A stretch of 64,000 nucleotides of DNA, from positions 1 through 64,000 of the forward strand of contig JAEUKX010000014.1 in assembly GCA_016794025.1 (NCBI GenBank), read 5' to 3'. This DNA comes from Rhodospirillales bacterium. Its GTDB lineage: Bacteria > Pseudomonadota > Alphaproteobacteria > CACIAM-22H2. The translations under genes were made by a program, and so were the position numbers. The stretch's first letter is position 1; each line of letters starts with the position of its first letter. Below are positions 56,974 through 64,000 of the stretch, piece after piece. Below the pieces are notes generated by a model. It did not search any database. It had not been told where the DNA came from and saw only the letters and a program-made list of their open reading frames with translations.

Positions 56974-57548
56974 CGATGCGACCGATGCCGCGGTTCCGCG
57001 ACCAGTCCCTCATCCCTGCCGAAGCCGTGCGCCTGACCGCGCTGGGCGAGCTTGCCCGCGGCGAGGCAAGCCTCGGCGTGCTGTCGGCATCTGTCCGAGG
57101 ATTCGTCTCGCGCCTGATGGGACCGTCGCTCGACGTTCTTGGCCTGTCGATCGAGCAACTGCGCTACGAAGGCCTGATCGAGCCGGTCGGCAGGCGCGCC
57201 GGTCCCGGCCAAAGCCTGACGGCCGACACGGTTCTGCGATTGACCGATCAGGGACGCGCGGCACTTGTCGATCTTCTCCGGAGTCCGGTCCGCGCGCCGA
57301 TGACCGACCTTTCGAAGATGGTCGTGGCCCTCAAGCTGCGCTTCCTCGATCTTCTGCCGCCCGAGGACAGGGTGATGCAGATCGAGCAGCTGGTCGAAAC
57401 CTCGGAGACCGAGATCGCGCGACTGACTGATCTGGCACGACGCAGCCACGAAGGCCTGCTTGGCGATTGGCTTGCCAACGACATCGCCGAGGCCGAGCGC
57501 TGGCGTGCGTGGTATCGCGAGAAGCTCTCGACGCTCCGCGCCGGCTAG
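56970..57548 (+). CDS. PadR-like transcriptional regulator
   Basis: 192 residues. An N-terminal winged helix (LTALGELARGEASLGVLSA to LTDQGRAALVDLLRSP) is followed by a helical C-terminal half (MVVALKLRFLDLLP, then VETSETEIARLTDLAR) as in PadR proteins. Probably regulates the creatininase/RidA pair. The start is a GTG (56970) or ATGs at 56976/56985. It shares CTAG with the facing SDR gene. Confidence 0.78.
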   Translation: MTMRPMPRFRDQSLIPAEAVRLTALGELARGEASLGVLSASVRGFVSRLMGPSLDVLGLSIEQLRYEGLIEPVGRRAGPGQSLTADTVLRLTDQGRAALVDLLRSPVRAPMTDLSKMVVALKLRFLDLLPPEDRVMQIEQLVETSETEIARLTDLARRSHEGLLGDWLANDIAEAERWRAWYREKLSTLRAG

Positions 57549-58282
57549 AGAAGCTGCTGCCCCCCGGTCACGAATATCTCGCTGCCGGTGACATAGCCGA
57601 AATCCACATCGCACAGCCGGTGAATGACCGACGCGACTTCGGCCGCGGTTCCCATCCGCTGCATCGGAATGCGCGTGATCAGCGGCTCGTAATCCGACGA
57701 GATCATCTCGGTCTCGATCTCTCCCGGTGCAACGGCATTGACGCGCACGCCCAGCGGGGCAAATTCGACTGCCATTTCGCGCGTCAGGCCCGACAGCGCC
57801 GCCTTCGACGTCGAATACGCAGATCCTGCAAATGGGTGGGCCCTATGGCCCGCGATCGACGTGATGTTCACGACCGCTCCCCGCGCACGCGTCAAAGCGC
57901 CCGCGAAGCCGCGGGCAAGCTCGAGCGGTGCGTAGAAATTCAGCTCGAAGACGCGATGCCACGCCTCGATCTCGCCATGGAGGATGCCCAGCCGCTCCTT
58001 GTAGGGCGTCTTGGGACTGATCCCGGCATTGTTCACCAACGCGTCAAGGGGACCGCCGTCGAGCCGCTCGTTGATCTCGTCCACGAACCGGGCACGGTCG
58101 GCCGGCACGGATAGGTCGCAAGGAACATGATGGGCCCAGTTCGGATCGGCCCGGCATTCCTTCGGGATATCCTCGCGCGAACAGGTGTAAAGCCGCCACC
58201 CGTGATCCGCGAAGCGCTTGACGGTCGCGTGGCCGATGCCACGCGACGCGCCGGTAAGAACGAGTGTCCGGGGGCGATCCAT
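57545..58282 (-). CDS. Short-chain dehydrogenase/reductase
   Basis: 245 residues. NAD(P)-binding TGASRGIG at residue 10, NNAG near 88, catalytic Ser in ITSIAG near 141 and YSTSK near 155. The C-terminal GSEIFVTGGQQLL is typical. Oxidoreductase of unknown substrate. Confidence 0.92.
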   Translation of the reverse strand: MDRPRTLVLTGASRGIGHATVKRFADHGWRLYTCSREDIPKECRADPNWAHHVPCDLSVPADRARFVDEINERLDGGPLDALVNNAGISPKTPYKERLGILHGEIEAWHRVFELNFYAPLELARGFAGALTRARGAVVNITSIAGHRAHPFAGSAYSTSKAALSGLTREMAVEFAPLGVRVNAVAPGEIETEMISSDYEPLITRIPMQRMGTAAEVASVIHRLCDVDFGYVTGSEIFVTGGQQLL

Positions 58283-58317
58283 GTCGCTGCAAGTCTAGCC
58301 CGCGCGGTGCGGGCCTG

Positions 58318-58674
58318 CTAGCGGACCGAAACGACCTTGAACGGCCGGGCCTGCCCGTCATGCTCGGTGATCGTCACGTACTCGCCCGGCACGAACGAAT
58401 GACGGTCGAACTTGAATATCGGCTCGTCGTCGGCGTCTCCCTTTGCGTAGGAAAACACCCAGCGACCGTGCGCGTGGATCAGCAGGCCACGCTCGTCGTC
58501 CGCACCGCGCCAGAAGCGGCGCACGGAGCAAAGCGCCTTGTCCTGCTTCCAGCCCTTCTCGTCGAAATGGCCGGCAGCGTCGAGCGGGGCCGCGAATTCA
58601 TATCCGCAGGCGGAGTCGCCTTCGGGTTTGTCCTTCGTGCGGGCGAGTTCGAGACGGATGTGCTTGAGCGGCAT
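58318..58674 (-). CDS. Conserved alphaproteobacterial hypothetical protein (118 residues)
   Basis: Starts MPLKHIRLELARTKDKPEG and contains CSVRRFWRGADDERGLLIHA and FDRHSFVPGEYVTITEHDG. It resembles a family of short cytoplasmic proteins often seen in alphaproteobacteria; no function known. Mostly beta-strand by eye. It lies 28 bases after the 91-residue gene and probably belongs to the universal-stress operon. Confidence 0.75.
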   Translation of the reverse strand: MPLKHIRLELARTKDKPEGDSACGYEFAAPLDAAGHFDEKGWKQDKALCSVRRFWRGADDERGLLIHAHGRWVFSYAKGDADDEPIFKFDRHSFVPGEYVTITEHDGQARPFKVVSVR

Positions 58675-58702
58675 GAGTACGGCGTCCTTCGGTCGTCAGG
58701 GA

Positions 58703-58978
58703 TCAATGTTTCCGGTCGGGATTTTCCGGATGCGTCTTGCAGAAATGCTGCATGGCCAGTTTCAGCCTTGCCGCGTGGACATGGTTGCCGTTCCGGACGG
58801 CCTTCTCGAGATCGTCGAGGATCATCCGCTTGATCATCTTGCGGCCGTCCGGCGTCACGATGAGCCAGTTGCCCAGCTCCATCGCCGCGATATCCGGAAT
58901 GTGCTCATGCTCCGCGATGGCGCGGACTTCATCGGCCGTAAGGTCGCAGAGCGACAGGCAGTCCACCCAGCTCAGCAT
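58703..58978 (-). CDS. Conserved alphaproteobacterial hypothetical protein (91 residues)
   Basis: Starts MLSWVDCLSLCDLTADEV, with AIAEHEHIPDIAAMELGNWL in the middle and a basic C-terminus with DRKH. A known small protein type of alphaproteobacteria without assigned function. His- and Cys-rich for its size, so metal binding is conceivable. It follows the universal stress gene by 36 bases. Confidence 0.75.
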   Translation of the reverse strand: MLSWVDCLSLCDLTADEVRAIAEHEHIPDIAAMELGNWLIVTPDGRKMIKRMILDDLEKAVRNGNHVHAARLKLAMQHFCKTHPENPDRKH

Positions 58979-59014
58979 GGCACGTTCCTCCCCGACGTGC
59001 CGGCGATGACGGCG

Positions 59015-59842
59015 TCAATGTGCCATCAGTACCGGCAGGTCGGCATTCTGAAGCATGAAGCGCGTGACGCCGCCAAAAACCAGCTGCCGGAGCCGGCTAT
59101 GCGTATAGGCGCCCATGACAAGCAGGCCGCATCCGGCCTTGCGTGCCTCGGCAAGCACGTGCGGACCCGCCTGGATCGTCGGGACGTCGGCGCGCGCCAG
59201 CTCGATCTTGATGCCGTGGCGCGCCATGTAGGCCTCCAGCGGCTTCGTATCGTCCTCGGCGACATTCTTGCCGGCGACAATGCACACGACGCGCGGCGCG
59301 CCTTTCATGAACGGCAACCCGGCGCCCAGCGCACGCGCCGCTTCGCGGCTGCCGTTCCACGCGAAAGCGACCGGCCGCGTGAAATCCATGTCGCCTGCAG
59401 GCGGCGCGATCAGCACCGGCCGGCCGGTCTCCAGAAGGGCGGTTTCAAAAGCCACGGTCGAGGCGATCGCCTCGTCGTCCGCGGGCCGGGGCAGGACGAT
59501 CAGATCCGCAAAGCGGCCGTGGCGCGCGATCGCATCCTCCTCGGAGCCGATCGGCTCGACCAGCGTGGCATCGACATTCGCGCCCTTCATCCATTCCTGG
59601 TAGTTCGTGCGCGCAGTCTCCGCACGGCGCTTGAGATCCTTTTCCGCCGCCGTGACGATCTGCTCGACCAGCGCGCCAGACGCGCCTTCGCCGACGAACG
59701 GGATCGAATCGCGGGGATCACCGGCCGCATGCAGCGCTTCCACGTGGCCACCGAAGCGGCGAACGACCGCCGCGGCAGCAGCAAGGGTGCGCAGATCCGA
59801 GGGGGCGCCCGCCATCGGGGCGAGTAGGACCTTGTAGCTCAT
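59015..59842 (-). CDS. Universal stress protein with two UspA units
   Basis: 275 residues from the ATG at 59842 (MSYKVLLAPMAG). Two Usp domains; the second carries the ATP-binding-type loop GCGLLVMGAYTHSRLRQLVF followed by GGVTRFML near the C-terminus. Helps survival in stress and low oxygen. An FNR/FixK-type box is placed correctly upstream for activation. Confidence 0.92.
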   Translation of the reverse strand: MSYKVLLAPMAGAPSDLRTLAAAAAVVRRFGGHVEALHAAGDPRDSIPFVGEGASGALVEQIVTAAEKDLKRRAETARTNYQEWMKGANVDATLVEPIGSEEDAIARHGRFADLIVLPRPADDEAIASTVAFETALLETGRPVLIAPPAGDMDFTRPVAFAWNGSREAARALGAGLPFMKGAPRVVCIVAGKNVAEDDTKPLEAYMARHGIKIELARADVPTIQAGPHVLAEARKAGCGLLVMGAYTHSRLRQLVFGGVTRFMLQNADLPVLMAH

Positions 59843-59910
59843 CGCAGCCTCCGTTCGATGTCGCGGCCGCTGTGGCCGCCAATCCGACAAGATATTGAAC
59901 TTCCAAAAAA

Positions 59911-59952
59911 ACGCTATGCCAATTGGCAGGCATCCACATTGACTTGGGTCAA
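59911..59952 (-). promoter_or_regulatory. FNR/FixK-type box and -10 before the universal stress gene
   Basis: TTGACTTGGGTCAA (59939-59952) is a TTGAC-N4-GTCAA palindrome matching the FNR/FixK/DNR consensus. A -10-like TAGCGT lies at 59916-59911 on the minus strand, which puts the box near -41.5, the class II activator position. It overlaps the end of the APH-AAA gene. Confidence 0.6.
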
Positions 59953-61439
59953 CCGCACCGAAGCCATGCGCGCGCGGCATCCAAAGTGTCCGACGGCATG
60001 CGGCTTGCGTCGATATTCTGCCACTCGCCAACCGTGCAGCCGCGCGCACTCTGCTCGCGAACAATATCTCGATCTGCGTCCGACGCATCGTCCGACCGCC
60101 CGGCCACGCGCGCAAGCCGGATTTCTTCCGGACACTCCAGCCACAAGCCGTCGAACCGCACCCCATTTGCCGCCGCGGCCACGGCCGCTCTCTCGGCCGG
60201 GTTCGCATAGACCGCGTCGACCACGACACTGTGCCCGGCTGCAAGCGCCGACGACGCCCGGGCGTGCAGGCTCGCATAGACCGCCCGGCTCGCATCGGGC
60301 GTGTAATGCGACCGTGCCAAGGGCATTTCGGGCGGCACGCCAGCCAATCGCTTGCGCTCGACGTCGCTGCGTAGAACCAGCGCACCAGGCGCCGCTCCAA
60401 GGTTTTCGGCAAGGGAGGCGCAAAGCGCCGTCTTTCCGGTTCCGGACAGACCGCCGACCGCAATTAGCCGGGCGGCCGACGGATGGAGGAAGTCGTCTGC
60501 CATGGCAAAGCAGGCATTCGCCTCGTCGCGCGCACCGGCGGCTGCCCGTGTCTTCGCCTTGATGGCGGCACGCAGACTGAGGAAGAGCGGCAGCAGGGCA
60601 AGCCCCGGCTCGTCCGGTCGCCGGCCCAGATAGCGTGAGAGCGTCAGGCAAGCGAAGTCCCTGCGGCCAATACGCATGAAGTCGACGATCAGGAACGCAA
60701 GATCGAAGAGCGTGTCGATGCAGGATATCCGGTCGTCGAACTCGATGGCGTCGAACGGCAGGGGCTTGCCGGCAACGGTTGCGATGTTGCGCAGATGCAG
60801 GTCGCCGTGACAGCGCCGCACCGAACCGCCTGCGACACGTCCGGCGATGTGCCCGGCCAGGCGCGATATCTCGGCACGCGTGTCGCGGTCGAGGGCCTCT
60901 ACAGCCGATGCGGGAAACAGCCGACCCAGATCAGCCCTGTTTCCTTCAACCGTCCAGAGCAGGTCGTCGACCGTTCCATGACCCTGAGCGATCTCCGCCG
61001 CGTCATGAAAGGATGCGATCAGATCGGCAAGCGCACGCACGTCGCCCGCCGAGATGGTCCCGGAAGCGGCACGCGCATCCCAGAGCCCTTCGTCCGGGAA
61101 ACGGCGCATTTCGACGACCCAATCGACCCCCTGCTCGCCCGACTCGCCAAGCTTCAGGGCCTCGCCGACGCGCACGATGGGTCGCACTGCCAGATAGAGA
61201 TCGGGTGCGGTCCGGCGATTGACGGCCAATTCCGCTTCGCAGGCCTGCCGCCGACGCTCCGGGGACGAGAAGTCGAGATATGGAAATTGAACCGCCCGCT
61301 TCAGCTTGTAGGCCCGGTCACCGGCAAGAAAGACGGAGGAGATGTGGGTATCGATCCGGCGCACGCCGCCCGCGGGGTATCCGAACGTCGCCGGATCGGC
61401 GAGCAGCGACAGGACCTGCGACTGATCGCCCGCCGTCAT
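59949..61439 (-). CDS. Bifunctional APH-like / AAA P-loop kinase-family protein
   Basis: 496 residues. Residues 1-310 form an aminoglycoside-phosphotransferase-like kinase fold (CHGDLHLRNI, FDAIEFDDRI catalytic loops near 215-240). Residues 320-496 contain a P-loop (GLSGTGKTAL) and an adenylate-kinase-like domain. Known as an AAA-family protein of unknown substrate, commonly near universal stress genes in hypoxia regulons. It is translationally coupled (ATGA) to the cation exporter. Confidence 0.88.
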   Translation of the reverse strand: MTAGDQSQVLSLLADPATFGYPAGGVRRIDTHISSVFLAGDRAYKLKRAVQFPYLDFSSPERRRQACEAELAVNRRTAPDLYLAVRPIVRVGEALKLGESGEQGVDWVVEMRRFPDEGLWDARAASGTISAGDVRALADLIASFHDAAEIAQGHGTVDDLLWTVEGNRADLGRLFPASAVEALDRDTRAEISRLAGHIAGRVAGGSVRRCHGDLHLRNIATVAGKPLPFDAIEFDDRISCIDTLFDLAFLIVDFMRIGRRDFACLTLSRYLGRRPDEPGLALLPLFLSLRAAIKAKTRAAAGARDEANACFAMADDFLHPSAARLIAVGGLSGTGKTALCASLAENLGAAPGALVLRSDVERKRLAGVPPEMPLARSHYTPDASRAVYASLHARASSALAAGHSVVVDAVYANPAERAAVAAAANGVRFDGLWLECPEEIRLARVAGRSDDASDADRDIVREQSARGCTVGEWQNIDASRMPSDTLDAARAWLRCG

Positions 61440-62356
61440 GCCGGCGTGCGGACGCGCTCGGCCACGCCGGACGGATCCATGTGCGCGATGACGTCGGCGC
61501 CCGGAAACGCGGCCTCGATCGCCGCCTCGACCGCGTCGGCAGCCGCATGCGCCCGCAGCAGGGACAGCGCGCCATCCATTTCAAGATGGAGTTGAACGTG
61601 GATGCTCGACCCGTTCGCACGCGTGCGCAGGTCGTGGACGCTGCGGATATCCGGATGGGCGCGGGCGATTTCGACGATCTGCGCGCGCGTCGCCTCGGGC
61701 AACTCGCGATCCATCAGGTGATCGAGCGCGTCGCGCCCGATTGTCCACGCACCGCGCAGGATCCAGGCGCCGATCGCAAGTCCGAATACGGGATCGATCG
61801 TCTCGATGCCGAACCACATCGACGCGACGAGCGATACCGCGACGCCCCCGTTGAGGAGGAAATCGGAAGCGTAGTGCAACCGATCCGCCCCGACGGCGAC
61901 CGACCCGGTTCGGCGGACAACATGCTTCTGGAAGACCACAAGCGCGAAGGTGAGCACCATTGAGAGTGCCATGACCGCAAGTCCGACGGCGCCATTGTCG
62001 ATCGGCACCGGCGAGGCAAGGCGGTGCGCCGCCTCGGACAACAGCAGCACGGCCGAACCTGCGATGAAGGCCGCCTGGACAAGACCGGCAACGGCCTCCG
62101 CCTTGCCATGGCCAAAGCGATGCTCGGCGTCGGCCGGAGCAAGCGCGTGGCGGACGGCGACAAGGTTGACGAGCGACGCTGCTGCATCGAGCAGCGAGTC
62201 CAGCAGGCTCGACAGGACCGAGACCGAATCCGTCAGGATCCAGGCAACAAGCTTCGCGGCAATGAGTATGCACGCGACCAGCACCGACGCGTACGTGGCC
62301 TGCCGCATCAGCCGGCCGCGCGTATCGGCATCCACCTTGATGTCAACAGGCGACAT
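61436..62356 (-). CDS. Cation diffusion facilitator (FieF-type)
   Basis: 306 residues with six membrane segments. The FieF metal site residues are present: DSLLD in TM2 and HYASD in TM5. The C-terminal cytoplasmic domain contains HDLRTRANGSSIHVQLHLEM. Exports Fe(II), Zn(II) or Cd(II) in exchange for protons. Located eight bases after the pdxH stop. Confidence 0.93.
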   Translation of the reverse strand: MSPVDIKVDADTRGRLMRQATYASVLVACILIAAKLVAWILTDSVSVLSSLLDSLLDAAASLVNLVAVRHALAPADAEHRFGHGKAEAVAGLVQAAFIAGSAVLLLSEAAHRLASPVPIDNGAVGLAVMALSMVLTFALVVFQKHVVRRTGSVAVGADRLHYASDFLLNGGVAVSLVASMWFGIETIDPVFGLAIGAWILRGAWTIGRDALDHLMDRELPEATRAQIVEIARAHPDIRSVHDLRTRANGSSIHVQLHLEMDGALSLLRAHAAADAVEAAIEAAFPGADVIAHMDPSGVAERVRTPA

Positions 62357-62364
62357 GGCGGGGC

Positions 62365-62979
62365 TCAGGGAAAGAGCCGCTGCGTCGACCAGCCGGCGCC
62401 AGCCCGCTCGTAGACCACACGCTCGTGAAGACGGAAGGGCCGGTCATGCCAGAACTCGATCGTCTGCGGCAGAACTCGGAAGCCCGACCAGTGCGGCGGG
62501 CGCGGGACAGCACCAATGGCATGCCGGAGACCGAACTCGGCCACGCGCTTCTCGAGTTCGAAGCGCCCGGCAAGCGGTCGCGACTGGATAGACGCCCATG
62601 CCCCGATCTGGCTTCCGCGCGGCCGAGATGCGAAATATTCGTCCGCCTCGGCATCGCTGACCGTCTCGACCGGGCCCTGGATGCGGACCTGTCGACGCAG
62701 GGACTTCCAGTGGAAGAGCAGCGCCGCCTTGGGATGCGCCTGCAACTCGCTCCCCTTTCGGCTGCCGAAGTTCGTGTAGAAGACGAAACCGCGCGTGTCG
62801 AACCCCTTCAGCAGGACCATCCGAAGCGACGGCATTCCGTCAGCGCCGACACTCGCAACGGCCATCGCATTGGGGTCGTTGGGCTCGCTCTTTCCGGCCT
62901 CGGCAAGCCATTCGCCGAACCGGGTGAACGGATCGATGGTCGGGTCGAGTTCGGGGATAGGCTTGGCAACGTCGTCCAT
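62365..62979 (-). CDS. pdxH: Pyridoxamine 5'-phosphate oxidase PdxH
   Basis: 204 residues. Oxidises pyridoxamine or pyridoxine 5'-phosphate to PLP using FMN. Shows [40 protein letters not shown] and the C-terminal WSTQRLFP that ends almost every PdxH. Divergent from the surface lipoprotein gene. Confidence 0.96.
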   Translation of the reverse strand: MDDVAKPIPELDPTIDPFTRFGEWLAEAGKSEPNDPNAMAVASVGADGMPSLRMVLLKGFDTRGFVFYTNFGSRKGSELQAHPKAALLFHWKSLRRQVRIQGPVETVSDAEADEYFASRPRGSQIGAWASIQSRPLAGRFELEKRVAEFGLRHAIGAVPRPPHWSGFRVLPQTIEFWHDRPFRLHERVVYERAGAGWSTQRLFP

Positions 62980-63118
62980 GGTGCCTAGATAGACTTTCGC
63001 AAGGAGCAGTCCAAGGGTCGCGTGCCCGACGGAATAGGCTGAAGACCTGCCACGTTGTCGAGTTGCGGGCGGTTCTCAGAAGCACGCCCGTGCGAATCGA
63101 TTGCAGAGGGTTCAAAAA

Positions 63119-63586
63119 ATGCGCGCTCTCAAGATTTTGTCCGTTGCGGGCCTCTCCCTGGCGCTTGTCGCCTGCCAGGACACAGGTACCAAAGAAGGGT
63201 TCGGGACCGTGCTGGGCGGAATCGGCGGCGCAGTTGCCGGCGCCCAGTTCGGCAAAGGCAACGGCCAGCTCGTCGGGACTGCCGTCGGCGCACTCGCGGG
63301 CGCTTTTCTGGGCCGGGAAGTCGGGAAATCCCTCGACCGGGCCGATCAGACGCAGATGCAGCGCGCCAGCCAGCGGGCCGAAACGGCGCCTGTCGGCCAG
63401 CAAATCACCTGGTCGAACCCCGACTCGGGCAATTCCGGCAGCGTGACGCCTGTGCGCGAGGGAAAAGACAATTCCGGTAATACTTGCCGTGAATACCAGT
63501 CGACAGTCACCGTCGGCGGCAAGACCGAGCAGGCCTATGGCACGGCATGCCGGCAGGCCGACGGAAGCTGGAAAATCGTGAACTGA
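63119..63586 (+). CDS. Glycine-zipper surface lipoprotein (RT0821/Lpp0805, 17 kDa antigen type)
   Basis: 155 residues. A lipoprotein signal with lipobox LVAC (Cys near residue 19) is followed by a Gly-zipper 2TM segment (VLGGIGGAVAGAQFGKGNGQ, then AVGALAGAFLGREVG). A C-terminal domain has ITWSNPDSGNSG and TCREYQSTVTVGGKTEQAYG with two Cys. Outer-membrane lipoprotein. The ATG at 63119 follows GAGGG. Confidence 0.92.
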   Translation: MRALKILSVAGLSLALVACQDTGTKEGFGTVLGGIGGAVAGAQFGKGNGQLVGTAVGALAGAFLGREVGKSLDRADQTQMQRASQRAETAPVGQQITWSNPDSGNSGSVTPVREGKDNSGNTCREYQSTVTVGGKTEQAYGTACRQADGSWKIVN

Positions 63587-63612
63587 CCGGCCGCAATCGC
63601 CGGAATTCGCGC

Positions 63613-63647
63613 AAGCCCCGCTCCCGCTGCCCGCGGGGGCGGGGCTT
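63613..63647 (+). terminator. Hairpin after the surface lipoprotein gene
   Basis: AAGCCCCGC (63613-63621) pairs with GCGGGGCTT (63639-63647), and inner CCCGC/GCGGG pairs close on a 5-base loop. About 15 pairs, no clear T-run, so it is either a weak terminator or an mRNA stabiliser before fabI. Confidence 0.5.
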
Positions 63648-63720
63648 CGTCGTTGAATGCGCAAGCGGTTCGTGTAGGATGCCCGCGAATTTCGCGAACG
63701 CTAACACGGACTTATCGCAG

Positions 63721-64000
63721 ATGAATCAATCTCACGGGCTGATGGCGGGCAAGCGCGGTCTGGTGATGGGTGTCGCCAATGACCGTTCGATCGCCTGGGG
63801 CATCGCCAAAGCGGTCGCGGCGCAAGGCGCTGAGTTGGCCTTCACGTATCAGGGTGAAGCGCTCGAGAAGCGCGTCCGGCCGCTGGCTGAGCAGATCGGT
63901 GCGAAAAAGGTCGTTGCCGCCGATGTCACGAACGCCGCCTCCCTCGACGCGGCCTTCGCCGAATTGGCGCGGGACTGGGGGTCGCTCGATTTCGTCGTCC
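63721..64000 (+). CDS. fabI: Enoyl-[acyl-carrier-protein] reductase FabI, partial
   Basis: First 93 residues of the NADH-dependent enoyl-ACP reductase that completes fatty-acid elongation. Shows the FabI form of the dinucleotide motif (KRGLVMGVANDRSIAWGIAK), LAFTYQGEALEKRV and VVAADVTNAASLD. Runs off the right edge. Confidence 0.95.
   Translation, partial: MNQSHGLMAGKRGLVMGVANDRSIAWGIAKAVAAQGAELAFTYQGEALEKRVRPLAEQIGAKKVVAADVTNAASLDAAFAELARDWGSLDFVV

Overview
High-GC chromosomal DNA of an alphaproteobacterium. The evidence is the housekeeping gene order (a YqeY-like gene, dnaG and rpoD; carA-carB-greA; trxB followed by a LysR gene; glcD-glcE-glcF), the 41-residue alphaproteobacterial form of ribosomal protein L36, an ELM1-family protein and an RT0821/Lpp0805-type surface lipoprotein. 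Order or genus cannot be fixed by reading alone; Rhodospirillales-like or Rhizobiales-like is a guess. I see no insertion sequence, prophage, CRISPR array, tRNA or rRNA. Genes are dense, with many 4-base ATGA/GTGA start-stop overlaps.

Layout. 1-5.6 kb (minus): rpoD (cut by the window edge), dnaG, a glutathione transferase, a YqeY-like protein and a DUF2817 peptidase. 5.7-11.4 kb: a TPR protein with MsrP, an unrecognised 642-residue protein, a 2OG-Fe(II) oxygenase, a MarR-GNAT fusion with a palindromic operator, and a YHS protein. 11.47-11.61 kb: a probable small RNA with five hairpins and an anti-Shine-Dalgarno loop. 11.7-16.3 kb: a LysR gene, trxB, ELM1, an Lrp regulator and a homoserine-acetyltransferase-like hydrolase. 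16.5-21.8 kb: a Cache chemoreceptor with a C-terminal PilZ domain, a decayed GIY-YIG protein and two tandem CitMHS/NhaD-type antiporters. 21.8-25.4 kb (minus): an acid phosphatase, then an operon of a superoxide dismutase-rhodanese fusion, the chromate transporter ChrA and an RNHCP zinc protein. 25.5-30.5 kb: greA, carB, carA. 30.7-35.6 kb: a TetR regulator with a strong operator, the glycolate oxidase genes glcDEF, and rpmJ.

36-39.4 kb: an HD-GYP protein, a free-standing Aer-type PAS protein and a chemoreceptor ending in PilZ. This looks like a split aerotaxis receptor joined to cyclic-di-GMP control. 39.4-54.1 kb: a methyltransferase, azlCD, then a sugar locus. In it a LacI regulator and a sugar-acid dehydratase diverge from an ABC importer plus a GH31 alpha-glycosidase, with two LacI-type operators in the shared promoter region. 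An EamA transporter, an amidohydrolase/lactonase-like protein and an aldose epimerase follow, with a perfect CRP-type site beyond them. The likely job is import and oxidative breakdown of an alpha-linked (xylose-like) oligosaccharide.

54.2-64 kb: a possible 30-residue membrane peptide, an unrecognised 410-residue protein with a TTG start, RidA, a creatininase-family hydrolase with a PadR-like regulator, an SDR, a universal stress protein with two small conserved proteins behind an FNR/FixK-type box, an APH-AAA kinase-like protein with a FieF-type cation exporter and pdxH, a surface lipoprotein, and the start of fabI.

Most noteworthy: the small RNA, the cyclic-di-GMP/aerotaxis module, the SOD-rhodanese/ChrA operon, and a repeated arrangement in which convergent genes end on the same CTAG or TTAG tetranucleotide.
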